Origin: Clostridiales bacterium UBA1758
GTDB taxonomy: Bacteria > Bacillota > Clostridia > Oscillospirales > UBA1758
Assembly: GCA_002315595.1 (NCBI GenBank)
Contig: DCHG01000054.1
Span: 1-5,890, forward strand
Length of the DNA: 5,890 nucleotides
Reading direction: 5' to 3'
A program made the translations under genes and the position numbers. Below are positions 1 to 5,890 of the stretch, piece after piece (the stretch's first letter is position 1; each line of letters starts with the position of its first letter). Below the pieces are notes generated by a model. The model was not told the DNA's origin and ran no database searches. It saw only the letters and a program-made list of their open reading frames with translations.

Positions 1-25
1 GCGACAAAGTCGCCTCGCAATGACG
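1..25. repeat. Partial copy of palindromic intergenic repeat (right end only)
   Basis: These 25 bases are identical to positions 126-150, the right end of the complete element that follows. They contain the same mini-hairpin (GCGAC, AAA, GTCGC at 1-13) and the same end, CCTCGCAATGAC. The rest of this copy lies outside the window to the left. Two copies about 125 bp apart suggest a tandem cluster of the element. It is non-coding. Confidence 0.8.
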
Positions 26-53
26 TGTTTTTAATGCTTCGCAGTCTTTATTT

Positions 54-149
54 GTCATTCCGAGGAGGGCAACGCCCGACGTGGGAATCCGTTACCTTTT
101 TAAGGACGAGGTGCGGATTGCCACGGCGACAAAGTCGCCTCGCAATGAC
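54..149. repeat. Palindromic MITE/REP-like intergenic repeat with side hairpins
   Basis: This is an element of about 96 bp with imperfect inverted ends. GTCATTCCGAGG (54-65) pairs with CCTCGCAATGAC (138-149) with one mismatch. A second pair, GTGGGAATCCG (81-91) and CGGATTGCCAC (114-124), also has one mismatch. Between these arms sit three small hairpins: GGGC-AAC-GCCC (67-77), CCTT-TTT-AAGG (95-105) and GCGAC-AAA-GTCGC (126-138). The single strand could therefore fold into a branched structure. Repeats with ends of this type are common between genes in many bacterial genomes and are thought to be non-autonomous mobile or REP-like sequences. That comparison is from memory and was not searched. 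The element lies just downstream of the SLH gene terminator, so it is probably outside that transcript. A 64-codon open frame across it (25-219) is not a gene. Confidence 0.75.
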
Positions 150-151
150 GC

Positions 152-185
152 AAAAACCCTTCCCCGAAATTCGGGGAAGGGTTTT
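152..185 (-). terminator. Intrinsic terminator of the SLH-protein gene
   Basis: A perfect 16-bp stem is formed by 153-168 (AAAACCCTTCCCCGAA) and 170-185 (TTCGGGGAAGGGTTTT) around a single A, so a few central pairs must open to make the loop. Read on the minus strand it starts about 9 nt after the stop codon at 194-196 and ends in a run of T (positions 156-152), as expected for a Rho-independent terminator of the leftward gene. On the plus strand it is followed by AACCG and then TTTTTATTTT, so it may also work in that direction. Confidence 0.9.
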
Positions 186-193
186 AACCGTTT

Positions 194-2701
194 TTATTTT
201 ACGATCCAAAGGCTATTGATATGCCCGTCTCCGTCAACGGAGAAATAGGCGTTTTCAGTCGTCGACTTCGGAATCGTCGTTGCATTGACGGAATAGAAAT
301 CCTTACTCAACATATAAACCTCGTCCTTGCCGTTGACATTCAGTCCGATATACTGATTGTCAATGATCGGGCCGGAAGTACACGCCGCCTTGAATTCGGA
401 CGTCAGGACCTCATAATTTGTCAGCGTTCCGCTTTGGATCTGATAGCGGATGAATTTACCGGTCATATTCATCGCATCAGTTAAACTGATCACGGAACTG
501 CTCGCGGTCAACTTCCAAGTGGTCGTCTGTCCACTCGAAAGAAGGACGGTCATTCCGTTAAATTCAATATTATCGCCGGTTTTTGCGACATCGCCGACAT
601 TTTTGATATACGCCGTGGCGCGGGTATCGACAACAGCTTCACCCGCCGCGGTAACACCAGACGGAGCGATCAGAAGCGAATAGGTCACAACGGCGCCCTG
701 TTTCTGACCGATCACAATGCCGCCACCGGACATGACGCCCGAAGCAAACTCGGCATTGGTTACCGGGATCAGCGCGTACTGATTCGTCGTAACATAATAA
801 AGTACCTTTGCCGACGACAATGGACGGAATGTAGTACCGGCTGCGGTAACGGTTTTATCCGAATTCAGGGATTCGACCGATGCGGTGAAAGTACCGTCCT
901 TCAAACCGCCGACCTGATAAGCCGAGGTGACCGAGTAGAGATTGAGTTTGCCGTCGGTCAGCGTATAGGTATAAACGCAGTTCGCGTCGATACTATCATA
1001 AACCGTGGTATAGGATACCGAAACGCCGTTATACGAAGCGACCTCATAGACGCCGGATTTGCCGTTCGTGAAGTAAACGAAGACTTTCCCGTTGACCGGC
1101 GCGGAAGGCGATGCAAACGGATCGAAAACATCCGCCTGCGTACCCATTTTTGCGCCGCCGTCATAACTCGCAACAACGAGATACTGTTGAGAATCCGTGA
1201 CCGGCGTGACCGTTCCCTGTCCCGCGGTGGCATAAACAATGCCACCATTCAGTACATAAACAGTATATTCGGTCGTGGAGTCGGCTTCGCTGATGACTGT
1301 CAGGAGTTCGGACATACTGGCGAAAAATCCGCCGGTGCCGACGGTATAGGTCGTTCCGTTGGTGTCGGTAATGGACGTCGAACGAGTGGATTTGACCTTG
1401 ATTGTCTTCGGCGTGATGCGTGTGACCTTATAAAGACCGGTTTCGAAATCGAACACACGGACGAAAACATCGCCAACGTTCAAAAGCGTGATATTTTGAT
1501 AGTCGAAGCAGTTTTTGCAATCGTATTTCGTCGCATCAATGGCTTCGGCATCGAGAGTGGCATAACTCACATGATAAGTGCCGGAATCAATGGCGGTGAC
1601 ATAACCGATCGCCGTTCCGTCACCGATCGCAGCGGGATAGGCGCCGGTGGTGTCCTTTTCACCGACAAAATAGATTGTGCTGCCGTCCGAGGATCCACGA
1701 CCAAGCGGCAGGTTTTTCGAAGTTTTTGCCTTATAGGCAATATAGGATGCACTTCCGTAGTGGCCGGATTTATAAACGGTCACCGTGCCGTCGGAATCGA
1801 CATAGACGAGGTTGCTCATCGAGATCTTGACGCTGCTTGTACCGCTATATGTCGGGGTGGTCAGGACTTCGCCGCTGTTTTTGGCGTAGAAGGTCGCCTT
1901 TGCGCCGATCTGCGTCAGGCTGACGGCTGCGCCGGTGAAAATATGCGTTCCATCGGAGAAGGACTTTGCAACCGGGTCGGCGCTGGCGATTTGAACATTC
2001 ACATAAAGCGGTGCAAGGTTAAAGCCGGTAACCGCGGAAGTTGCAAGTGTATTGATCGTTCCGGAGGACGACTGCGATTCAATATACATTCCATATGCGT
2101 TGTTAAAGTTGACCTGCGAAGCAAAAAGGGCGTTGACAATGATTTCCGCCGCAACGGCACGGGTGCAGGTGGAATCAAGGCTCGTGATCATTTCCGTCAC
2201 ATTGTCGTCGAGCAGTCCGGATTCCATACCGTAGGTCACCGTCCATCCCTGCCATTCATCCTTGCCGTAGTCCAAACGGCTGACGTCTTTGGTGAAGTTA
2301 TAACCGATGATGGAAAGTGCCATCTTGATCGCCTGACGAACAGTGATCGTGGCTTCCGGGCTGAACTTTTTTGCGGATACGCCGTCAACGAGTTGCTGGT
2401 TTTTCAAAAAATTGACATAGGGCGCGGACCAATGCCCCGTAATATCATCAAAGCATTTATCATCGGCGTAACTATCAATATTATAGCGACCGCCGGTTTT
2501 GGCGATGCACATCATTTTTGCGAACTCGCCACGCTTGACCGCGTCACTTTCGCGACCGTCGGTCATGATTTTGAGCGTCTGAACAAGTTGCATATCCGCG
2601 GCTACCGTCGATGATGTGGTCGCCGCTGATGCAGTAAACGGCACCATCGCAACAAGCATCGCCGCAACGATCGCTAACGCCAATACTTTTATCTTTTTCA
2701 T
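194..2701 (-). CDS. Secreted S-layer-homology (SLH) domain protein, 835 aa
   Basis: A cell-surface protein, probably held to the wall by SLH repeats that, in known families, bind secondary cell-wall polysaccharide. Residues 1-26 form a typical Sec signal peptide: MKKIK, a hydrophobic core, and a likely cut after TASA. SLH-like repeats follow: a weak first one at about 33-75 (VKRGEFAKMM), the clearest at 83-134 (FDDITGHW, then FSPEATITVRQAIKMAL), and a third at about 150-193 (YGMESGLL, then CTRAVAAEIIVNAL). Residues about 200-835 are rich in Thr, Ser, Val, Gly and Tyr, look like beta-rich extracellular sequence, and match no domain I can name. A CxxC pair sits at residues 395 and 398. No membrane anchor or LPXTG motif is visible at the C-terminus, which ends in LWIVK. 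The start is set by AGGAGG (2709-2714) 7 nt upstream of the ATG. The gene is a single transcription unit with its own promoter and terminator. The SLH call is firm; ligand and function are unknown. Confidence 0.9.
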   Translation of the reverse strand: MKKIKVLALAIVAAMLVAMVPFTASAATTSSTVAADMQLVQTLKIMTDGRESDAVKRGEFAKMMCIAKTGGRYNIDSYADDKCFDDITGHWSAPYVNFLKNQQLVDGVSAKKFSPEATITVRQAIKMALSIIGYNFTKDVSRLDYGKDEWQGWTVTYGMESGLLDDNVTEMITSLDSTCTRAVAAEIIVNALFASQVNFNNAYGMYIESQSSSGTINTLATSAVTGFNLAPLYVNVQIASADPVAKSFSDGTHIFTGAAVSLTQIGAKATFYAKNSGEVLTTPTYSGTSSVKISMSNLVYVDSDGTVTVYKSGHYGSASYIAYKAKTSKNLPLGRGSSDGSTIYFVGEKDTTGAYPAAIGDGTAIGYVTAIDSGTYHVSYATLDAEAIDATKYDCKNCFDYQNITLLNVGDVFVRVFDFETGLYKVTRITPKTIKVKSTRSTSITDTNGTTYTVGTGGFFASMSELLTVISEADSTTEYTVYVLNGGIVYATAGQGTVTPVTDSQQYLVVASYDGGAKMGTQADVFDPFASPSAPVNGKVFVYFTNGKSGVYEVASYNGVSVSYTTVYDSIDANCVYTYTLTDGKLNLYSVTSAYQVGGLKDGTFTASVESLNSDKTVTAAGTTFRPLSSAKVLYYVTTNQYALIPVTNAEFASGVMSGGGIVIGQKQGAVVTYSLLIAPSGVTAAGEAVVDTRATAYIKNVGDVAKTGDNIEFNGMTVLLSSGQTTTWKLTASSSVISLTDAMNMTGKFIRYQIQSGTLTNYEVLTSEFKAACTSGPIIDNQYIGLNVNGKDEVYMLSKDFYSVNATTIPKSTTENAYFSVDGDGHINSLWIVK

Positions 2702-2742
2702 TTTACATCCTCCTGAATGATAAGAGCCTATACTACATATAT

Positions 2743-2771
2743 ATTCTAGCGATGATTTTCCTTTTGGTCAA
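2743..2771 (-). promoter_or_regulatory. Sigma-A-type promoter of the SLH-protein gene
   Basis: Read on the minus strand, the -35 box is TTGACC (2766-2771), the spacer is 17 nt, and the -10 box is TAGAAT (2743-2748). Each box is one base from consensus. Transcription would start near 2736, giving a leader of about 35 nt that contains the AGGAGG site at 2709-2714. The match is good, but the start has not been mapped. Confidence 0.75.
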
Positions 2772-2845
2772 GTCTTTTTACAATTAATTAACAATACTGA
2801 CTGTAATTCGGCGGTTTCCACGCAAAGATATATATATTATATATG

Positions 2846-2874
2846 TATACAAAGAACAAGGAATGTGTTATACT
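2846..2874 (+). promoter_or_regulatory. Extended -10 promoter of the RNase J gene
   Basis: The -10 box is TATACT (2869-2874), preceded by TGT (2866-2868), which makes an extended -10 (TGn). The -35 box is TATACA (2846-2851), 4 of 6 matches to consensus, at a 17-nt spacing. A very AT-rich stretch (about 2828-2850) lies just upstream. An inverted repeat, ATACTAT (2870-2876) and ATAGTAT (2885-2891), overlaps the -10 box and the expected start site near 2881. The -35 boxes of this promoter and of the divergent SLH promoter are about 75 bp apart. Confidence 0.65.
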
Positions 2875-2880
2875 ATCATC

Positions 2881-3053
2881 ACATATAGTATTGTGTTTTA
2901 CCCCGTCTATCGGGGTGGTATATAGAGCGTCTCTCTCGCACGGCAGGCTTTGCCGACTCCTCGCGCCGGATTTTGCGGGGAACATTGTCGCGGCGAATAA
3001 TACGACGCTCGTTTACTTAAAACAAATTTTCATTAAAGGAATGATTTTAACAG
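2881..3053 (+). promoter_or_regulatory. Long structured 5' leader of the RNase J gene
   Basis: From the predicted start near 2881 to the ATG at 3054 there are about 173 nt with no convincing coding frame. Stem-loops visible by eye are ACCCCG-TCTAT-CGGGGT (2900-2916), CGGCA-GGCTT-TGCCG (2941-2955), CCTCGC with GCGGGG (2959-2964 and 2975-2980, one G-U pair), and a weak GTCG with CGAC (2987-2990 and 3003-3006). None is followed by a T-run, so these are not simple terminators. The last 45 nt before the start are AT-rich and look unpaired. I do not recognise a known riboswitch class. With the two promoters, this accounts for most of the 352-bp gap between the divergent genes. Confidence 0.45.
3035..3040 (+). 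promoter_or_regulatory. Distant ribosome binding site for RNase J
   Basis: AAAGGA is the best Shine-Dalgarno-like sequence before the ATG at 3054, but the gap of 13 nt is longer than the usual 6-9. It abuts another ATG (3041) that opens a 10-codon frame, which is too close to use this site. The weak placement makes the N-terminus of RNase J less certain. An in-frame ATG at 3225 has AAGG at 3211-3214, 10 nt upstream. Confidence 0.5.
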
Positions 3054-4928
3054 ATGCCCCAAAAACAGAATAACAAGCAGGACAATCCGATCCGTCACGC
3101 CGGAAGACCGACGAAAAAGGCGGGATCCCGGTCCAATCAGCAGTCGAAGCGTTCAAAGAAAAACGATCTGAACGACACGGCTTTGATCGCTAATGTCAAA
3201 AAGCCGAAACAAGGCAAAAAAAACATGGCGGAACTCTCCGAAAAAGTTGCAAAAGCCACAAAGTTACCGAAAAACGGCAAGTTGAAGATCATATCACTCG
3301 GCGGTCTGAACGAAATCGGCAAAAATATGACCGTCTACGAATACGGCGGCGATATCATGATTGTCGACTGCGGCGTTGCCTTCCCCGATGACGAAATGCT
3401 CGGCATTGACCTCGTCATCCCGGATTTTTCATACCTAAAAAAGCATCGTGCACGCGTACGCGGTCTTGTCGTCACGCACGGCCATGAGGATCACATCGGT
3501 GCGATCCCGTATCTTCTCAAAGAATTAAACATCCCGGTCTATCTGACCACGCTGACTGCCGGGATCCTCGAAACCAAACTAGAAGAACACAATCTCCTCT
3601 CAAAAACCAAACTGATCCGCAAACAGGCCGGCGACGAATTCGATCTCGGTTGTTTTCATATCGAAATGATCAACGTCAACCACTCCATCGCCGACGCCGT
3701 GGCACTTGCCATTCACACGCCACTTGGCGTTTGCATCCATACCGGCGACTTCAAACTAGACATCACCCCGGTTCAGGGAAAAATGATGGATATCGTACGT
3801 CTCGGACAACTCGGTAACGAGGGCGTTTTGGCACTCCTGCCGGATTCGACGAATATCGAGCGTCCGGGTTTCACGATCTCCGAACGCAAGGTCGGCGAAA
3901 ATATTGACGCGATTTTCAAGGGTTGTAATCAGCGCATTATCGTGACGACTTTTGCATCCAATGTTCACCGTATGCAGCAGATTATCAATTCTGCCGCGAA
4001 AAACAACCGAAAGGTCGCCATTGTCGGACGCAGTATGGAAAACGTCCTCGATGTTGCAACCAGACTCGGCTACCTCGATGTGCCGAACAATGTCATCATC
4101 GACATCGACGACATCGGCAAGTACCAAAAAAACAAACTCTGCATCATCACCACCGGCAGTCAGGGCGAAAGCATGAGCGCACTTTACCGTATGGCGTTCG
4201 GCTCGCACAAAAAACTCGAAATCGAGCCCGGTGACAAGGTTTTGATTTCCGCCTCTCCGATCCCCGGCAACGAAAAGGAAATCTATCGCGTCATCAATGA
4301 ACTCTTTCACAAGGGCGCAGATGTCGTCTATGAGAAACTTGCCGAACTTCACACTTCCGGTCATGCCTGCCGTGAGGAACTGAAACTGATGCTCGCGCTC
4401 ACGAAACCGAAATATTTCATCCCGCTTCACGGCGAATTCCGTCATCTCAAGGCGCACGCCGCCGTTGCCGAGCAAATGGGTGTGGCGAAAAAGAACATTT
4501 TTATCAGCGACATCGGTCGCGTCATCGAAATTACCGAAAGCGGCGCAAAACTCGCAGGCACTGTGGAATCCGGCAGAGTGCTTGTCGACGGACTCGGCGT
4601 CGGCGATGTGGGAAGCGTCGTGCTTCGTGACCGCAAACACCTTTCGGAGGACGGATTGATCGCCGTCGTGTTGACTCTTTCCGCCGATACCGGCGCATTG
4701 ATTGCCGGTCCCGACATCGTTTCGCGCGGTTTTGTCTATATGAAAGAAGCCGACGATATGATCGAAGAACTTAAACGCGTGGCGACGGATGCCGTCCGCA
4801 AATGCGAACTCGGCAATGTCACTGACTGGGCTTCAATCAAAGGAAACATCAAAGGTGCCGTTTCAGATTACCTTTTCCAAAAATGCAAGCGTCGCCCAAT
4901 GGTGCTCCCGATCATCAACGAAATCTAA
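3054..4928 (+). CDS. rnj: Ribonuclease J (beta-CASP metallo-beta-lactamase RNase)
   Basis: RNase J is a zinc-dependent enzyme that degrades and matures mRNA and rRNA in the cytoplasm; family members have 5'-to-3' exonuclease and endonuclease activity. The metallo-beta-lactamase core starts near residue 76 (SLGGLNEIGKNM at 81-92). It carries the metal-binding motif HGHEDH (142-147), His210 in NHSIADA, Asp232 in HTGDF, and His459 in PLHGEF. The beta-CASP part shows PDSTN (263-267), TTFASNVHRMQQ (298-309), TTGSQGE (366-372) and TSGHA (434-438). The C-terminal domain runs from about 490 to the end and includes SRGFVY (557-562). All expected catalytic residues are present. From residue 74 to the end is about 551 aa, close to the 555 of B. 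subtilis RNase J1. The extra 75 or so N-terminal residues are rich in Lys, Arg, Asn and Gln and probably disordered. The gene is transcribed alone. Start at 3054 is preferred; 3225 (Met58) is an alternative. Confidence 0.96.
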   Translation: MPQKQNNKQDNPIRHAGRPTKKAGSRSNQQSKRSKKNDLNDTALIANVKKPKQGKKNMAELSEKVAKATKLPKNGKLKIISLGGLNEIGKNMTVYEYGGDIMIVDCGVAFPDDEMLGIDLVIPDFSYLKKHRARVRGLVVTHGHEDHIGAIPYLLKELNIPVYLTTLTAGILETKLEEHNLLSKTKLIRKQAGDEFDLGCFHIEMINVNHSIADAVALAIHTPLGVCIHTGDFKLDITPVQGKMMDIVRLGQLGNEGVLALLPDSTNIERPGFTISERKVGENIDAIFKGCNQRIIVTTFASNVHRMQQIINSAAKNNRKVAIVGRSMENVLDVATRLGYLDVPNNVIIDIDDIGKYQKNKLCIITTGSQGESMSALYRMAFGSHKKLEIEPGDKVLISASPIPGNEKEIYRVINELFHKGADVVYEKLAELHTSGHACREELKLMLALTKPKYFIPLHGEFRHLKAHAAVAEQMGVAKKNIFISDIGRVIEITESGAKLAGTVESGRVLVDGLGVGDVGSVVLRDRKHLSEDGLIAVVLTLSADTGALIAGPDIVSRGFVYMKEADDMIEELKRVATDAVRKCELGNVTDWASIKGNIKGAVSDYLFQKCKRRPMVLPIINEI

Positions 4929-4937
4929 TGAATATGA

Positions 4938-4978
4938 AAACGCCTCGTATGAATTCACGCGAATTCTACGAGGCGTTT
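4938..4978. terminator. Bidirectional terminator between convergent RNase J and esterase genes
   Basis: AAACGCCTCGTA (4938-4949) plus GAATTC (4951-4956) pair with GAATTC (4961-4966) plus TACGAGGCGTTT (4967-4978). This gives an 18-bp stem with one bulged T (4950) and an ACGC loop. On the plus strand it is followed by a T-rich run (ATTATTTTTTTATTT), a good terminator 9 nt after the RNase J stop. On the minus strand the hairpin starts 1 nt after the esterase stop (4980-4982) and ends in TTTTC, a shorter T-run, so it may be weaker in that direction. Confidence 0.85.
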
Positions 4979-4979
4979 A

Positions 4980-5890
4980 TTATTTTTTTATTTGAATTTC
5001 CATAATTTCACGCAGGAACGGATCGTCATCCATCGCTTCACAGACGATCTCCCGTTCATTCAGGTACATGGTCTTATGCGCGTTTTCCAAATACGGCTCC
5101 CACGTGGGTAACCCGTCGCCGTTTGGATCGCCGGAACGGGCAAAATTCGCCCAATACGCCGACATCGCAAGAGAGATCGCGTAATCTCCGCCACAAAGGA
5201 AAGGAGAACGCCAGCAGCGGTTCAGTGTGCCGAAAACATACCAAAGTTCGCTCGAATGAAACGCGCCCGCCGTATCGCCGGGCATTTTTCGGTCAAAAAA
5301 ATAGGTGTAGATCGGCTTTCGTCCGTCGACGGCATATTTTTCCGCCCATGCAAGCGGAACGACACGGTTAAAGGCGCGGATCTTTTGAGTAAATCGCGGC
5401 AGATCGGCGGGTGACTTCACATCGAAAATACGGTCGTATTCCTCCGCATCGTCGCCAAATGACTCCACCACAGTGTGATACTGCTCCATATTCTGCGCGT
5501 CACCGCAGAAAAGCCCCCAATCGTCCTCCACCGAACCCATCATCAGTTCCACGTCGTGGATTTCTCCGTGTGCAACGGCGGCTTCCGTGTCTTTCGGTTG
5601 CCAAATTCCGTCGTCGTAGGGGTGAAACCACATTCCGTCCCTGCCCGATTTTCGCATGACGGAACTTACGCAGTCACGCAGAAGGATCGCGGGCATTCGT
5701 TTCAGTTCATCGATAGATTTTCCGAGTTCACGGCAAAGTTCGACGCCAAAATTTTCGGCATCCGAAAAGGTCAGTTTTTTGCCAATACTCATTATTCCGA
5801 CGGATGAATGGATGATCGCACGCCGAAAAAGCCCCTTTGCCTGCGGACAGACAAGCAGGCTTCGTACCATCGCACCACCCGCGGACTGTC
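4980..5890 (-). CDS. Type-B carboxylesterase (para-nitrobenzyl esterase family), N-terminus cut off
   Basis: An alpha/beta-hydrolase that would cleave carboxylic esters; the substrate cannot be told from sequence. The frame stays open to the window edge, where it reads QSAGGAMVRSLL, the nucleophile elbow (GxSxGG type) with the catalytic Ser encoded at 5883-5885. So the Met at 5870 is internal and the true start lies outside. Family landmarks follow: GLFRRAI soon after the elbow, GSVEDDWG (acid region, codons near 5520-5534; the family usually has Glu in DEG, here Asp), GAFHSSELWYVFG (catalytic His at 5256-5258), and near the C-terminus YWANFARSGDPNGDGLPTWEPY, a hallmark of the family. About 303 codons are present, roughly the last 60% of a typical 500-residue member. 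Whether it is secreted cannot be judged without the N-terminus. It converges on RNase J and has no visible functional link to it. Confidence 0.93.
   Translation of the reverse strand, partial: QSAGGAMVRSLLVCPQAKGLFRRAIIHSSVGIMSIGKKLTFSDAENFGVELCRELGKSIDELKRMPAILLRDCVSSVMRKSGRDGMWFHPYDDGIWQPKDTEAAVAHGEIHDVELMMGSVEDDWGLFCGDAQNMEQYHTVVESFGDDAEEYDRIFDVKSPADLPRFTQKIRAFNRVVPLAWAEKYAVDGRKPIYTYFFDRKMPGDTAGAFHSSELWYVFGTLNRCWRSPFLCGGDYAISLAMSAYWANFARSGDPNGDGLPTWEPYLENAHKTMYLNEREIVCEAMDDDPFLREIMEIQIKK

Noticed and set aside
1..150. CRISPR array
   Set aside because: Only two copies of the shared 25-bp segment, about 125 bp apart, and the DNA between them is itself palindromic, not a spacer.
25..219. 64-codon plus-strand frame
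   Set aside because: It runs through the palindromic repeat, the terminator and the end of the SLH gene, and its sequence is just the repeat in translation. Frames of this kind are a common false gene call.
1187..2614. 475-codon plus-strand frame antisense to the SLH gene
   Set aside because: Long, but it lies wholly opposite a gene with a clear signal peptide, SLH repeats, promoter and terminator. Its translation is rich in Arg, Gly, Asp and Ile with no recognisable domain, as expected from reading a coding strand backwards.
2788..2985. 65-codon minus-strand frame in the divergent intergenic region
   Set aside because: No ribosome binding site, composition set by AT-rich promoter DNA and hairpins, and it overlaps the RNase J promoter and leader.
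2881..3053. A known riboswitch, T-box or tRNA in the RNase J leader
   Set aside because: No conserved core of any class I can recall, no tRNA cloverleaf, and no terminator-antiterminator pair with a T-run.
2843..3073. 76-codon plus-strand frame in the RNase J leader
   Set aside because: Its ATG lies upstream of the predicted transcript start, it has no ribosome binding site, and it spans the hairpins. The translation resembles no protein I know.
3756..4640. 294-codon minus-strand frame antisense to RNase J
   Set aside because: It lies opposite the well-supported catalytic region of RNase J and is rich in Asp, Phe and Val with no recognisable motif. It is a mirror of the real gene's codon pattern.
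5475..5807. 110-codon plus-strand frame opposite the esterase
   Set aside because: It is antisense to family-typical esterase sequence and shows no domain or ribosome binding site.

Overview
The window looks like chromosomal DNA of a Firmicute, most likely an anaerobic Clostridia/Oscillospirales-type bacterium. The reasons are AGGAGG-type ribosome binding sites, sigma-A-like promoters, an N-terminal S-layer-homology (SLH) surface protein, a full-length RNase J with a basic N-terminal tail, and a hairpin-forming intergenic repeat of a kind often seen in such genomes. The taxonomic call is inference; no rRNA or other marker is present.

Layout, left to right. Positions 1-150 hold the tail of one copy and a whole second copy of a palindromic, multi-hairpin intergenic repeat. 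Positions 152-185 are a strong intrinsic terminator for the leftward gene that follows. Positions 194-2701 (minus) encode an 835-residue secreted protein with a signal peptide, about three SLH repeats and a long C-terminal part I cannot assign. Positions 2702-3053 form a 352-bp divergent promoter region: one promoter reads left into the SLH gene, and the other reads right into a leader of about 173 nt with several predicted stem-loops. Positions 3054-4928 (plus) encode ribonuclease J. Positions 4938-4978 are a terminator hairpin placed between two convergent genes. Positions 4980-5890 (minus) are the C-terminal part of a type-B carboxylesterase whose start lies beyond the right edge.

The three genes sit in three separate transcription units (divergent, then convergent), so there is no operon and no sign that they share a pathway. 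RNase J is a housekeeping RNA-decay and maturation enzyme, the SLH protein is a cell-envelope protein, and the esterase is a hydrolase of unknown substrate. I see no CRISPR array, tRNA, rRNA, transposase, phage gene, defence system or biosynthetic cluster. The points most worth checking are the structured RNase J leader with an inverted repeat over its promoter, the cruciform-like repeat at the left edge, and the unassigned C-terminal part of the SLH protein. I do not find convincing evidence of a previously undescribed system.
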